Below, piece after piece: positions 1 to 5,063 of a stretch of DNA of 5,063 bases. A model generated the notes under the pieces. That model was not told the DNA's origin and did no database searches. It worked only from the letters and a program-made list of their open reading frames with translations. The stretch lies in contig JAFREV010000127.1 of assembly GCA_017434685.1 (NCBI GenBank), positions 1 through 5,063 on the forward strand. The letters run 5' to 3'. This DNA comes from Mogibacterium sp. (lineage in GTDB: Bacteria; Bacillota; Clostridia; Peptostreptococcales; Anaerovoracaceae). The translations under genes and the position numbers were made by a program. The stretch's first letter is position 1; each line of letters begins with the position of its first letter.

Positions 1-1
1 A

Positions 2-604
2 TGCTGCGGAAACTGGTACGGATCGAAGGTCTGGCATTCGAACGACAAGTACCGGAGAGTTGTCTACCGATGCAACCATAAATACAAGGGAGATGAAAAA
101 TGTTCCACTCCGCACTTGACGGAAAATGAAATAGAATCTATATTTATAAAGGCGGTCAACGCCTTGATTTCCAACCGTCAGAGCGTTTTGGATGATGTAA
201 AAATAATCCGGGACCGCTTATGTGACACGAGCATCCTGGAGAAAGAGCAGACACGGCTTGGCGGAGAACTGGAGATCGTAGCTGATCTGATAGAAAAGTA
301 TGTCAGAGAAAATGCAAGTACGGTGCTTGACCAGGATGAGTACAAGGCACGGTACGAGGAGCTTGTTGAACGCTATAACAGGACAAAGAATGAGTATGAT
401 AATATCGAGAGCATGCTCGCTTCCCGACATAATAAAGCCCTGATGCTCGACAACTTCATGCTTGAGATGAAGAAGCATAAGAAATTCATCGAAAAGTTCG
501 ACGGGGCTATGTGGAGCAGCCTGGTTGATTATGTCACGGTATACAGCCGGAAGGACATCAGAGTCACTTTCCGGGACGGAACAACAATAACCATAAATGA
601 TTAA
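2..604 (+). CDS. Large serine recombinase, C-terminal part (5' end outside window)
   Basis: This is the C-terminal 200 residues of a large serine recombinase, the enzyme that integrates and excises conjugative elements and prophages through a serine-DNA intermediate. The frame is open from base 2, so the protein begins upstream. A TTG at 116 lies inside the conserved domain and is not a real start. Residues 1-38 are the recombinase zinc-ribbon: CCGNWYGSKVWHS, then YRC (Cys24) and KCSTPH (Cys34). The outermost cysteine of the ribbon must lie left of the window. Residues about 75-155 are charged and heptad-like, matching the coiled-coil that mediates synapsis and directionality in this family. 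The tail (WSSLVDYVTVY...IRVTFRDGT) is the usual family C-terminus. The catalytic serine domain is not visible, so activity cannot be judged. A terminator follows, then a truncated yraN, which suggests this gene sits at the very end of its element. Confidence 0.93.
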   Translation, partial: CCGNWYGSKVWHSNDKYRRVVYRCNHKYKGDEKCSTPHLTENEIESIFIKAVNALISNRQSVLDDVKIIRDRLCDTSILEKEQTRLGGELEIVADLIEKYVRENASTVLDQDEYKARYEELVERYNRTKNEYDNIESMLASRHNKALMLDNFMLEMKKHKKFIEKFDGAMWSSLVDYVTVYSRKDIRVTFRDGTTITIND

Positions 605-610
605 TTCCAT

Positions 611-654
611 AGAGCGGTATTTTGCGACCAAGAACAGCAAAAGCCGCTCTTTTT
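611..654 (+). terminator. Rho-independent terminator of the recombinase gene
   Basis: A 7-bp GC-rich stem (AGAGCGG at 611-617 with CCGCTCT at 644-650) is extended by a second 6-bp stem (TTTTGC at 620-625 with GCAAAA at 637-642) across a small internal bulge. The loop is 11 nt and the stem is followed by a T run (650-654). It begins seven bases after the recombinase stop codon. The opposite strand has no T tract after the stem, so it should act only on rightward transcription. It should stop element transcripts before they reach yraN, comM and dprA. Confidence 0.9.
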
Positions 655-735
655 GTACATTAATATATGGGTGCTCAAGTATGCGTATTTTCTAACTACC
701 GTGTAATTGTATTAAAACTTGCGTTATAGGGGAGA
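655..735. other. Putative attachment-site junction between mobile element and chromosome
   Basis: This AT-rich non-coding stretch lies between the recombinase terminator and the point where yraN homology resumes (GGG GAG ATA GAC from 729). No gene is visible in it. A large serine recombinase ending a few bases to the left and a 5'-truncated host gene to the right are what an integrated element end (attL or attR) looks like. The exact crossover cannot be fixed. Recognisable yraN codons begin near 729, and the N-(Y/F)-R motif expected a few codons earlier is absent in frame, so the crossover is probably between about 700 and 735. An imperfect inverted repeat (CAAGT 676-680 / ACTTG 717-721) may be part of a recombinase binding site. 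I found no convincing sigma-A promoter here. The best hexamers, TTGCGT (719-724) and CATAAT (740-745), are only 15 nt apart. Confidence 0.6.
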
Positions 736-956
736 TAGACATAATTGCGATCAAGGACGGAGTGATGCATTTCATCGAGGTTAAGACGAGGACAAGCGAT
801 GAATTCGGTTATCCATCGGATGCTGTTACGGATACCAAGCAGAAAAAGATAAAGAATGCGGCTAGGCATTATCTCAGCAGCAGGAGAGGAAAATGGGAAG
901 ATGTTTCATTTGATGTCTTTGAGATTATGACCAATCATCTCGAGGACTGCATGTAG
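729..956 (+). pseudogene. yraN: 5'-truncated yraN / UPF0102 (endonuclease-like fold) remnant
   Basis: The frame from 729 reads GEIDIIA, then MHFIEVKTRTSDEFGYPSDA, a KQKKIKNAARHYL helix, FDVFEI and a final HLEDCM. These are, in order, the core and C-terminus of the YraN/UPF0102 family, which has a PD-(D/E)XK nuclease-like fold and no settled function. Intact members are about 115-120 residues. Here the first 35-40, with the conserved G..GE..A..YL helix and the NYR segment, are missing. Reading upstream in frame, a stop lies at 693-695 and no ATG, GTG or TTG precedes GTG 762, so the Asp of GEID cannot be translated from a normal start. A 64-residue product from GTG 762, or one residue shorter from ATG 765, is possible but would lack that putative active-site Asp. 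The gene ends 12 bases before comM. It was most likely split by the recombinase element, with its 5' half at the element's other end. Confidence 0.8.
753..767 (+). promoter_or_regulatory. Fortuitous internal ribosome binding site in yraN
   Basis: AAGGA at 753-757 lies seven bases before ATG 765 and four before GTG 762, both in the yraN frame. These bases encode Lys-Asp-Gly in the intact gene, so the site is probably accidental. It could still allow a shortened YraN fragment to be made and keep ribosomes moving toward comM. This is inference. Confidence 0.35.
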
Positions 957-968
957 AAGGGAGCGGGC

Positions 969-2477
969 ATGTACAGCAGGATAAGGTCTTCGGTTTGCGC
1001 AGGGGTAGAGGGCAAACCGGTGTATGTTGAGACTGATATAACACGCGGACTTCCGTACATAAGCGTGGTCGGTCTTGCGTCGACTACTGTTATGGAATCC
1101 AAGGAGAGGATTAAAAATGCGATTATCAATTCAGGCTTTTCGTATCCGAGGGGCAGAGTGACCATAAATCTGATGCCGGCAGAGCTTAAGAAAAACAGCA
1201 GCTGCCTGGATTTGGCCATGGCTATGGGCATACTTTTATCCGAAATGGACAGGATGCCCGAAGACCTGGAGAACTTTGCGATGATAGGAGAGCTGACGCT
1301 GGACGGAAGGATAAATGCTGTGAGCGCGGCTCTTCCGATGCTTATGAATATGAAGAGTGAAGGTGTGGAAAAGGTAATATTACCTTCTCTTAATTCAAGG
1401 GAAGCCGTGATGGCAGGCATAAAGGAAATCTATGCGGCGGAGAGGCTTGTCGATGCTGTGGAGATAATTATGAATCCCATGGGAAGAGAGTTGTTTGCCG
1501 CAGGTGATAATGACGCAGAGGAAGAGATGCTGCCCGCACTTTCCGAGCTTGATTTCAGGGATGTGAACGGGCAGGAGAATGCAAAGAGGGCTGTGCTGGT
1601 GGCTGCGGCGGGGCGGCATGGTCTTCTGATGGTCGGAAGCCCGGGCTGCGGAAAGACCATGCTGGCCGGCAGGATACCCGGCATACTGCCGCCTATGAGC
1701 GGGCGTGAGCTTACGGAAACAGCCGTCATACGCTCGCTCACAGGCCCCGCCGCAGCTTTAGTCAGTCCCGTCCGCCCGTTCAGGCATCCTCATCACACGA
1801 TAGGACGGGCCGGACTTCTCGGAGGCGGTTCAAACATAGCACTTCCCGGAGAAATAACACTTGCACATAACGGCGTGTTATTTCTCGACGAGATATGTGA
1901 GTTTGACCGCCACAACATAGACGGTCTCAGAATACCGCTTGAAGAAAAAAAGATAAGTCATTTCAGAAAGGGAGAGACATATACATATCCATGCGATTTC
2001 CAGCTTGTCATGGCATCAAATCCGTGTCCCTGCGGATATTTCGGTGACAAGGAAAAGGAATGCACCTGCACCCAGGCGGACATAGAGAGGTATCAGAATA
2101 AACTCAGCGGTCCGATAATGGACAGAATAGACATGAAGATATCCATGGAGAGAGTCACATATACACAGCTTACGGGTAAAGGCACGGGCCTGAGCACAAA
2201 AGACATGCGATCAGCCCTTCAAAAGGCTCACATCTTTGCAAAGAGCATGGGCAGGACGGGCCATAATTCCGATATGACGGCAGCAGAGGCGGAAAAGCAT
2301 TGCAGACTCGGGACTGCGGAAAAAAACTTCATGGAGAGGGCATATGAGGCTCTTTCGATGTCACCAAGGTCATACACCAGGAGTCTTCGCGTGGCCAGGA
2401 CAATAGCAGATCTTGCGGAAAGTACGGATATAAGAGAGGAGCATCTGGCAGAGGCCCTCAGCTACCGAATGTCTTAA
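969..2477 (+). CDS. comM: ComM/YifB family Mg-chelatase-like AAA+ ATPase
   Basis: A complete 502-residue protein, the usual length for the ComM (YifB) family. In naturally transformable bacteria ComM is a hexameric helicase that drives branch migration while incoming single-stranded DNA is integrated. The N-terminal ~170 residues are the Lon-S5-like domain (LPYISVVGLAS at 28-38, INLMPAELKK at 66-75, SSCLDLAMA at 77-85). The AAA+ domain has Walker A GSPGCGKT (223-230), RPFRHPHHT (269-277), Walker B VLFLDE (303-308) and SGPIMDRID (380-388), where Arg386 is the usual RxD-type residue. NPCPCG (351-356) and CTC (365-367) supply four cysteines typical of the family. A C-terminal helical domain carries the sensor-2-like RSLRVARTIADL (471-482). 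AAGGGAG (957-963), five bases before the ATG, supports the start. It sits between the yraN remnant and dprA, probably in one transcript with dprA. All key ATPase residues are intact. Confidence 0.95.
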   Translation: MYSRIRSSVCAGVEGKPVYVETDITRGLPYISVVGLASTTVMESKERIKNAIINSGFSYPRGRVTINLMPAELKKNSSCLDLAMAMGILLSEMDRMPEDLENFAMIGELTLDGRINAVSAALPMLMNMKSEGVEKVILPSLNSREAVMAGIKEIYAAERLVDAVEIIMNPMGRELFAAGDNDAEEEMLPALSELDFRDVNGQENAKRAVLVAAAGRHGLLMVGSPGCGKTMLAGRIPGILPPMSGRELTETAVIRSLTGPAAALVSPVRPFRHPHHTIGRAGLLGGGSNIALPGEITLAHNGVLFLDEICEFDRHNIDGLRIPLEEKKISHFRKGETYTYPCDFQLVMASNPCPCGYFGDKEKECTCTQADIERYQNKLSGPIMDRIDMKISMERVTYTQLTGKGTGLSTKDMRSALQKAHIFAKSMGRTGHNSDMTAAEAEKHCRLGTAEKNFMERAYEALSMSPRSYTRSLRVARTIADLAESTDIREEHLAEALSYRMS

Positions 2478-2492
2478 AAGAGGAGACGGGAA

Positions 2493-3425
2493 ATGAGCGA
2501 ATTCAGAAATTCAAAATACGCCACGGTATATATAGCTGAGCCGAAGTGGAAGATAGGCAGCTACAAAATAGAAAAGATAGACTCTTCATCCGTTGAATTC
2601 CCGGAGAGGCTCAGGCACATACCGGGCCCTCCCGGCGTCCTTTACTGCGCAGGAGACATATCCCTCCTGAAGGAACGTTCTGTTGCCATGGTCGGTTCGC
2701 GAAGGCACACGGCATATGGTAAAAATGTCGCGCTGATGATAGGGCGCAGACTTGCCGAACATGGAATCATAGTTACCTCCGGGCTGGCGCTTGGAATAGA
2801 TGCATATTCACACGAAGGAGCACTGGATGCAGACGGCAGGGTGATAGGCGTTCTCGGAGGCGGCATTGAGGTCATGGGACCTCAGAGAAATAAAAATCTT
2901 ATGATGAGAGGACTGGATGCGGGAGGTCTGGTGGTCAGCGAATATGAGCCGACTTTTCCCGCGCAGGCACATACTTTCCCTGCGAGAAACAGGATAATAA
3001 GCGGTCTTTCGGATGCTGTCGTGGTGGTGGAGGCCGGAATGAACAGCGGAACTCTCATCACATCCAATCATGCGGCGCAGCAGGGAAGGACCGTTTATGC
3101 AGTTCCGGGACCCATCAACAGCCAGTTCAGTATAGGCTGCAATCTGCTGATAAGAGACGGCGCGATGCCACTGGTTCTTGTGGATGACCTCATACGCGAC
3201 CTTGGCCTCGGCAGCGCATCAGGGAGAAAAAGCAGCACTTCTGTAAATCTTGCAGGTGATGAGCTTATTATTTACGAAGCCCTGACAAAAATGGGAGGCG
3301 CCACGGTGGATGAGATAGTGCAGGAGACGGGAAAGAGCGCATCGCTTATCAACGCCGTCGCCACCGTAATGGAGATAAAAGGTCTCACGGAAACCTACGC
3401 CGGCCGCATATACATTTCAAGTTAG
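2493..3425 (+). CDS. dprA: DNA-processing protein DprA (Smf)
   Basis: DprA protects incoming single-stranded DNA in the cytoplasm during transformation and loads RecA onto it. The 310 residues contain the Rossmann-like DprA core: VGSR (67-70), SGLALGID (96-103), GVLGGGIEV (119-127), FPARNRIISGLS (162-173), EAGMNSGTLIT (180-190), QQGRTVYAVPG (196-206) and GCNLLIRDGA (215-224). A linker of about 30 residues leads to a C-terminal winged helix (about 253-310), which many DprA proteins have. The core begins near residue 37 (FPERLRHIPGPP), so the N-terminal SAM-like domain of many homologues is absent and replaced by about 36 unfamiliar residues. Two substitutions stand out: Leu100 where SGLA(R/K)GID is usual, and MGP (128-130) where VYP is usual. 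AGGAG at 2481-2485, seven bases before the ATG, supports the start. It follows comM by 15 bases, implying co-transcription and a shared role. Confidence 0.95.
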   Translation: MSEFRNSKYATVYIAEPKWKIGSYKIEKIDSSSVEFPERLRHIPGPPGVLYCAGDISLLKERSVAMVGSRRHTAYGKNVALMIGRRLAEHGIIVTSGLALGIDAYSHEGALDADGRVIGVLGGGIEVMGPQRNKNLMMRGLDAGGLVVSEYEPTFPAQAHTFPARNRIISGLSDAVVVVEAGMNSGTLITSNHAAQQGRTVYAVPGPINSQFSIGCNLLIRDGAMPLVLVDDLIRDLGLGSASGRKSSTSVNLAGDELIIYEALTKMGGATVDEIVQETGKSASLINAVATVMEIKGLTETYAGRIYISS

Positions 3426-3440
3426 GCTTGCATATATGGA

Positions 3441-3476
3441 AGACTTTATGCTAAATTTTCAAATTGTAAAAAGTCT
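3441..3476. repeat. AT-rich inverted repeat upstream of topA
   Basis: AGACTTT (3441-3447) is the exact reverse complement of AAAGTCT (3470-3476). Nested inside is a second inverted pair, AATTT (3454-3458) and AAATT (3461-3465). The arms are AT-rich and no T run follows, so this is a poor intrinsic terminator. It lies just before promoter-like hexamers ahead of topA, so an operator or DNA-structure role is possible. In such AT-rich DNA chance is also plausible. Confidence 0.4.
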
Positions 3477-3490
3477 ACAATATATATGAA
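3453..3490 (+). promoter_or_regulatory. Candidate topA promoter region
   Basis: The dprA-topA gap is the most AT-rich stretch between genes here. TACAAT (3476-3481) matches the sigma-A -10 consensus at five of six bases, but its -35 position (AAATTT, 3453-3458) is weak. An alternative is TTCAAA (3458-3463), 17 bases before TATATA (3481-3486). AATATATAT occurs twice, at 3479-3487 and 3498-3506. A separate promoter for topA is reasonable, but which hexamers are used is not decided by the sequence. Confidence 0.35.
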
Positions 3491-3508
3491 GACAAAAAAT
3501 ATATATCC

Positions 3509-3523
3509 AAGAGGTTATTAATG
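3509..3523 (+). promoter_or_regulatory. Ribosome binding site fixing the topA start
   Basis: AAGAGG at 3509-3514 lies six bases before ATG 3521. This supports the start that includes the lysine-rich N-terminal extension. The next in-frame alternative, a GTG at codon 30, would remove part of the catalytic LLIVESPSKAK motif. Confidence 0.7.
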
Positions 3524-5063
3524 GCTACAGCTACAAGAAAAAGCACAGCAAAGAAGAAAACTGCAAAAACCAAGTCAGCTTCGGCAAAGGGCAAAACCCT
3601 CCTCATCGTGGAGTCTCCGTCCAAGGCCAAAGTCATAGGCAAATATCTCGGAAGCAAATATAAAGTAATAGCTTCAGTCGGTCACGTCAGAGACCTGCCG
3701 AAGAGCCGCCTGGGTGTGAGTGTCGAAAACAACTTCGAGCCGGAGTACATAAACATCCGCGGAAAAGGCGACACCATAAAAGAAATAAAGAAGGAAGCGG
3801 CAGCTGCAGATAAAGTCCTGCTCGCAACCGACCCGGACCGCGAGGGAGAAGCTATTTCGTGGCATCTTGCACATCTTCTGGATCTTAAACCCGAAGATGA
3901 GTGCCGCATTATGTTTAATGAAATCAACAAGCAGACAGTCCAGGCTGCTATCAAAGAGCCGAGGGCAATCGACGGCAAACTCGTGGACGCGCAGCAGGCC
4001 AGAAGAGTGCTCGACAGGCTCGTGGGCTACCAGATAAGCCCGCTGCTCTGGAAGAAAGTCGCAAGAGGTCTTTCTGCCGGAAGAGTGCAGTCGGCTGCTC
4101 TTAAGCTCATCTGTGACAGGGAGATCGAAATACAGAACTTCATCCCCGAGGAATACTGGTACATCGCAGCGGATTTCGGAAATGAATTCATTGCAGATCT
4201 TTCCAAGATAGACGGAAAGAAAGCAGAAGTAAAATCCGAGGACGAGACCAATGCCATCAAGGCAGAACTTGATAAAGGCAGCTATAAAGTATCGTCCATC
4301 AAAGAAGGCAAACGTCAGACCAAGCCATACGCACCATTTACGACATCGAGTCTTCAGCAGGATGCGTCAATCAAACTCGGCTTCCAGACCAGCAAAACCA
4401 TGCAGGTTGCCCAGCAGCTTTACGAAGGAATAAGCCTCAAAGGTATCGGAGCAAGAGGTCTTATCACTTACCTCAGAACGGACTCCGTCAGAGTGTCCGA
4501 TCAGGCCAGGGCAGCTGCAAATGCATATCTTAAAGAAACATTCGGGCCTGAGTATGCCGGAAACAATTTCTTTGCAAATAAAAACAAGGCCATGCAGGAT
4601 GCTCATGAGGCCATAAGACCTTCTGATGTCACGCTTGAGCCTGAAAAGATAAGAGATTCACTCACACCGGATCAGTTCAAGCTTTATGACCTTATCTGGA
4701 GGCGTTTTGTTGCGTCTCAGATGGCAGCCGCACAGTTTGACACACTGGCAGTGCTGATAGAAAACGGCAGATATGAGTTCAAGGCCACTGGCTCTCGCAT
4801 GACATTCGATGGCTGGCGCAAGGTATACAAGACTTCATCCAATGACAACGAAGTCAATATTCCTAAACTGACCGAGGGAGAAGTGCTGGATCTTGAAAAA
4901 CTCATAACGGAGCAGAAATTCACTCAGCCTCCTGGAAGATATACAGAGGCAGCTCTTGTAAAGGAGATGGAGGAGAAAAACATCGGACGTCCGAGCACAT
5001 ACGCTTCCATAATCTCCGTACTTGTGAACAGACGCTACATCAAGAGGGTTAAAAAGACCCTCG
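3521..5063 (+). CDS. topA: DNA topoisomerase I (type IA), 3' end outside window
   Basis: Topoisomerase I relaxes negative supercoils by a single-strand break with a 5'-phosphotyrosine link. 514 residues are visible with no stop. The missing C-terminus normally carries more topoisomerase domains and zinc-ribbon repeats. The Toprim domain has LLIVESPSKAK (27-37, catalytic Glu31) and ATDPDREGEA (102-111), giving the metal-binding Asp104, Asp106 and Glu108. LSAGRVQS (184-191) follows. The active-site loop LITYLRTDS (314-322) gives catalytic Tyr317 and Arg319. HEAIRP (362-367) and PPGRYTEAALVK with IGRPSTYASII (488-498) complete the core. Unusually, residues 1-26 form a Lys/Ala/Thr/Ser-rich extension before the Toprim domain, where most bacterial TopA proteins start within a few residues of the motif. 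It follows dprA by 95 bases, as in many Firmicutes, and probably has its own promoter. Confidence 0.96.
   Translation, partial: MATATRKSTAKKKTAKTKSASAKGKTLLIVESPSKAKVIGKYLGSKYKVIASVGHVRDLPKSRLGVSVENNFEPEYINIRGKGDTIKEIKKEAAAADKVLLATDPDREGEAISWHLAHLLDLKPEDECRIMFNEINKQTVQAAIKEPRAIDGKLVDAQQARRVLDRLVGYQISPLLWKKVARGLSAGRVQSAALKLICDREIEIQNFIPEEYWYIAADFGNEFIADLSKIDGKKAEVKSEDETNAIKAELDKGSYKVSSIKEGKRQTKPYAPFTTSSLQQDASIKLGFQTSKTMQVAQQLYEGISLKGIGARGLITYLRTDSVRVSDQARAAANAYLKETFGPEYAGNNFFANKNKAMQDAHEAIRPSDVTLEPEKIRDSLTPDQFKLYDLIWRRFVASQMAAAQFDTLAVLIENGRYEFKATGSRMTFDGWRKVYKTSSNDNEVNIPKLTEGEVLDLEKLITEQKFTQPPGRYTEAALVKEMEEKNIGRPSTYASIISVLVNRRYIKRVKKTL

Noticed and set aside
116..118. TTG as start codon of a short stand-alone protein (116-604)
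   Set aside because: The same frame is open to the window edge and encodes the conserved zinc-ribbon of a serine recombinase before 116, so this is an internal codon of a longer gene.
667..729. A 20-codon frame starting ATG 667 that contains SNYR, resembling the NYR motif expected upstream of GEID in YraN
   Set aside because: It is in a different frame from the GEID segment, the gap between NYR and GEID is about 26 bases instead of about 9, and the rest does not match the family. It is probably chance, though a frameshifted host remnant cannot be fully excluded without a relative's sequence.
935..1420. Long reverse-strand open frame opposite comM (161 codons), and similar ones opposite the recombinase, dprA and topA
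   Set aside because: They are antisense to genes with unmistakable conserved motifs, show no family resemblance and are expected by chance opposite this codon usage.
3441..3480. Intrinsic terminator after dprA
   Set aside because: The inverted repeat is AT-rich with a long loop and no T run follows it on either strand, so it does not meet the usual pattern.
4251..4433. Forward-strand 60-codon frame inside topA
   Set aside because: It lies wholly within the topA coding sequence in another frame, resembles no family I know and has no convincing ribosome binding site.
1..5063. CRISPR array, tRNA or rRNA gene, insertion sequence with terminal repeats
   Set aside because: I saw no regularly spaced repeats, no cloverleaf or rRNA-like sequence, and no transposase. 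The only mobile-element signal is the recombinase at the left edge.

Overview
The window looks like a chromosomal segment of a Clostridia-type Bacillota (Firmicutes) at the point where a mobile element ends and the host chromosome resumes. The gene order yraN-comM-dprA-topA, all on the + strand, is a familiar clostridial housekeeping/competence arrangement (established knowledge; rnhB and rbgA often lie further upstream). The arginine codons are rich in AGA/AGG, and the recombinase tail is of the type common on clostridial conjugative elements and prophages. I cannot name a genus from sequence alone.

Layout. Bases 2-604 encode the last 200 residues of a large serine recombinase: part of the zinc-ribbon, a coiled-coil and the C-terminal tail. 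Its catalytic domain lies upstream of the window. A strong intrinsic terminator (611-654) closes this gene. Next comes about 75 bases of AT-rich non-coding DNA, which I infer contains the attachment-site junction. The host frame resumes at about 729 in the middle of a yraN (UPF0102) gene. The conserved GEID...EVK core and the C-terminus are present, but the N-terminal third is missing, with no start codon in frame before 762. Complete comM (969-2477) and dprA (2493-3425) follow at 12- and 15-base spacings with good ribosome binding sites. An AT-rich 95-base gap, with an inverted repeat and promoter-like hexamers, separates dprA from topA. topA starts at 3521 and runs off the right edge.

How it fits together. 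ComM (branch-migration helicase) and DprA (RecA loader on incoming ssDNA) act in sequence during natural transformation. TopA relaxes negative supercoils and is probably transcribed at least partly on its own. The most notable point is that a recombinase-borne element appears to have integrated inside yraN, the gene directly upstream of comM-dprA. The element's own terminator sits between its last gene and the transformation genes, so the insertion may uncouple comM-dprA from their original promoter. Mobile elements that break transformation genes are known elsewhere (islands in comM, phage in comK). A target one gene upstream of comM-dprA is the lead most worth following here.
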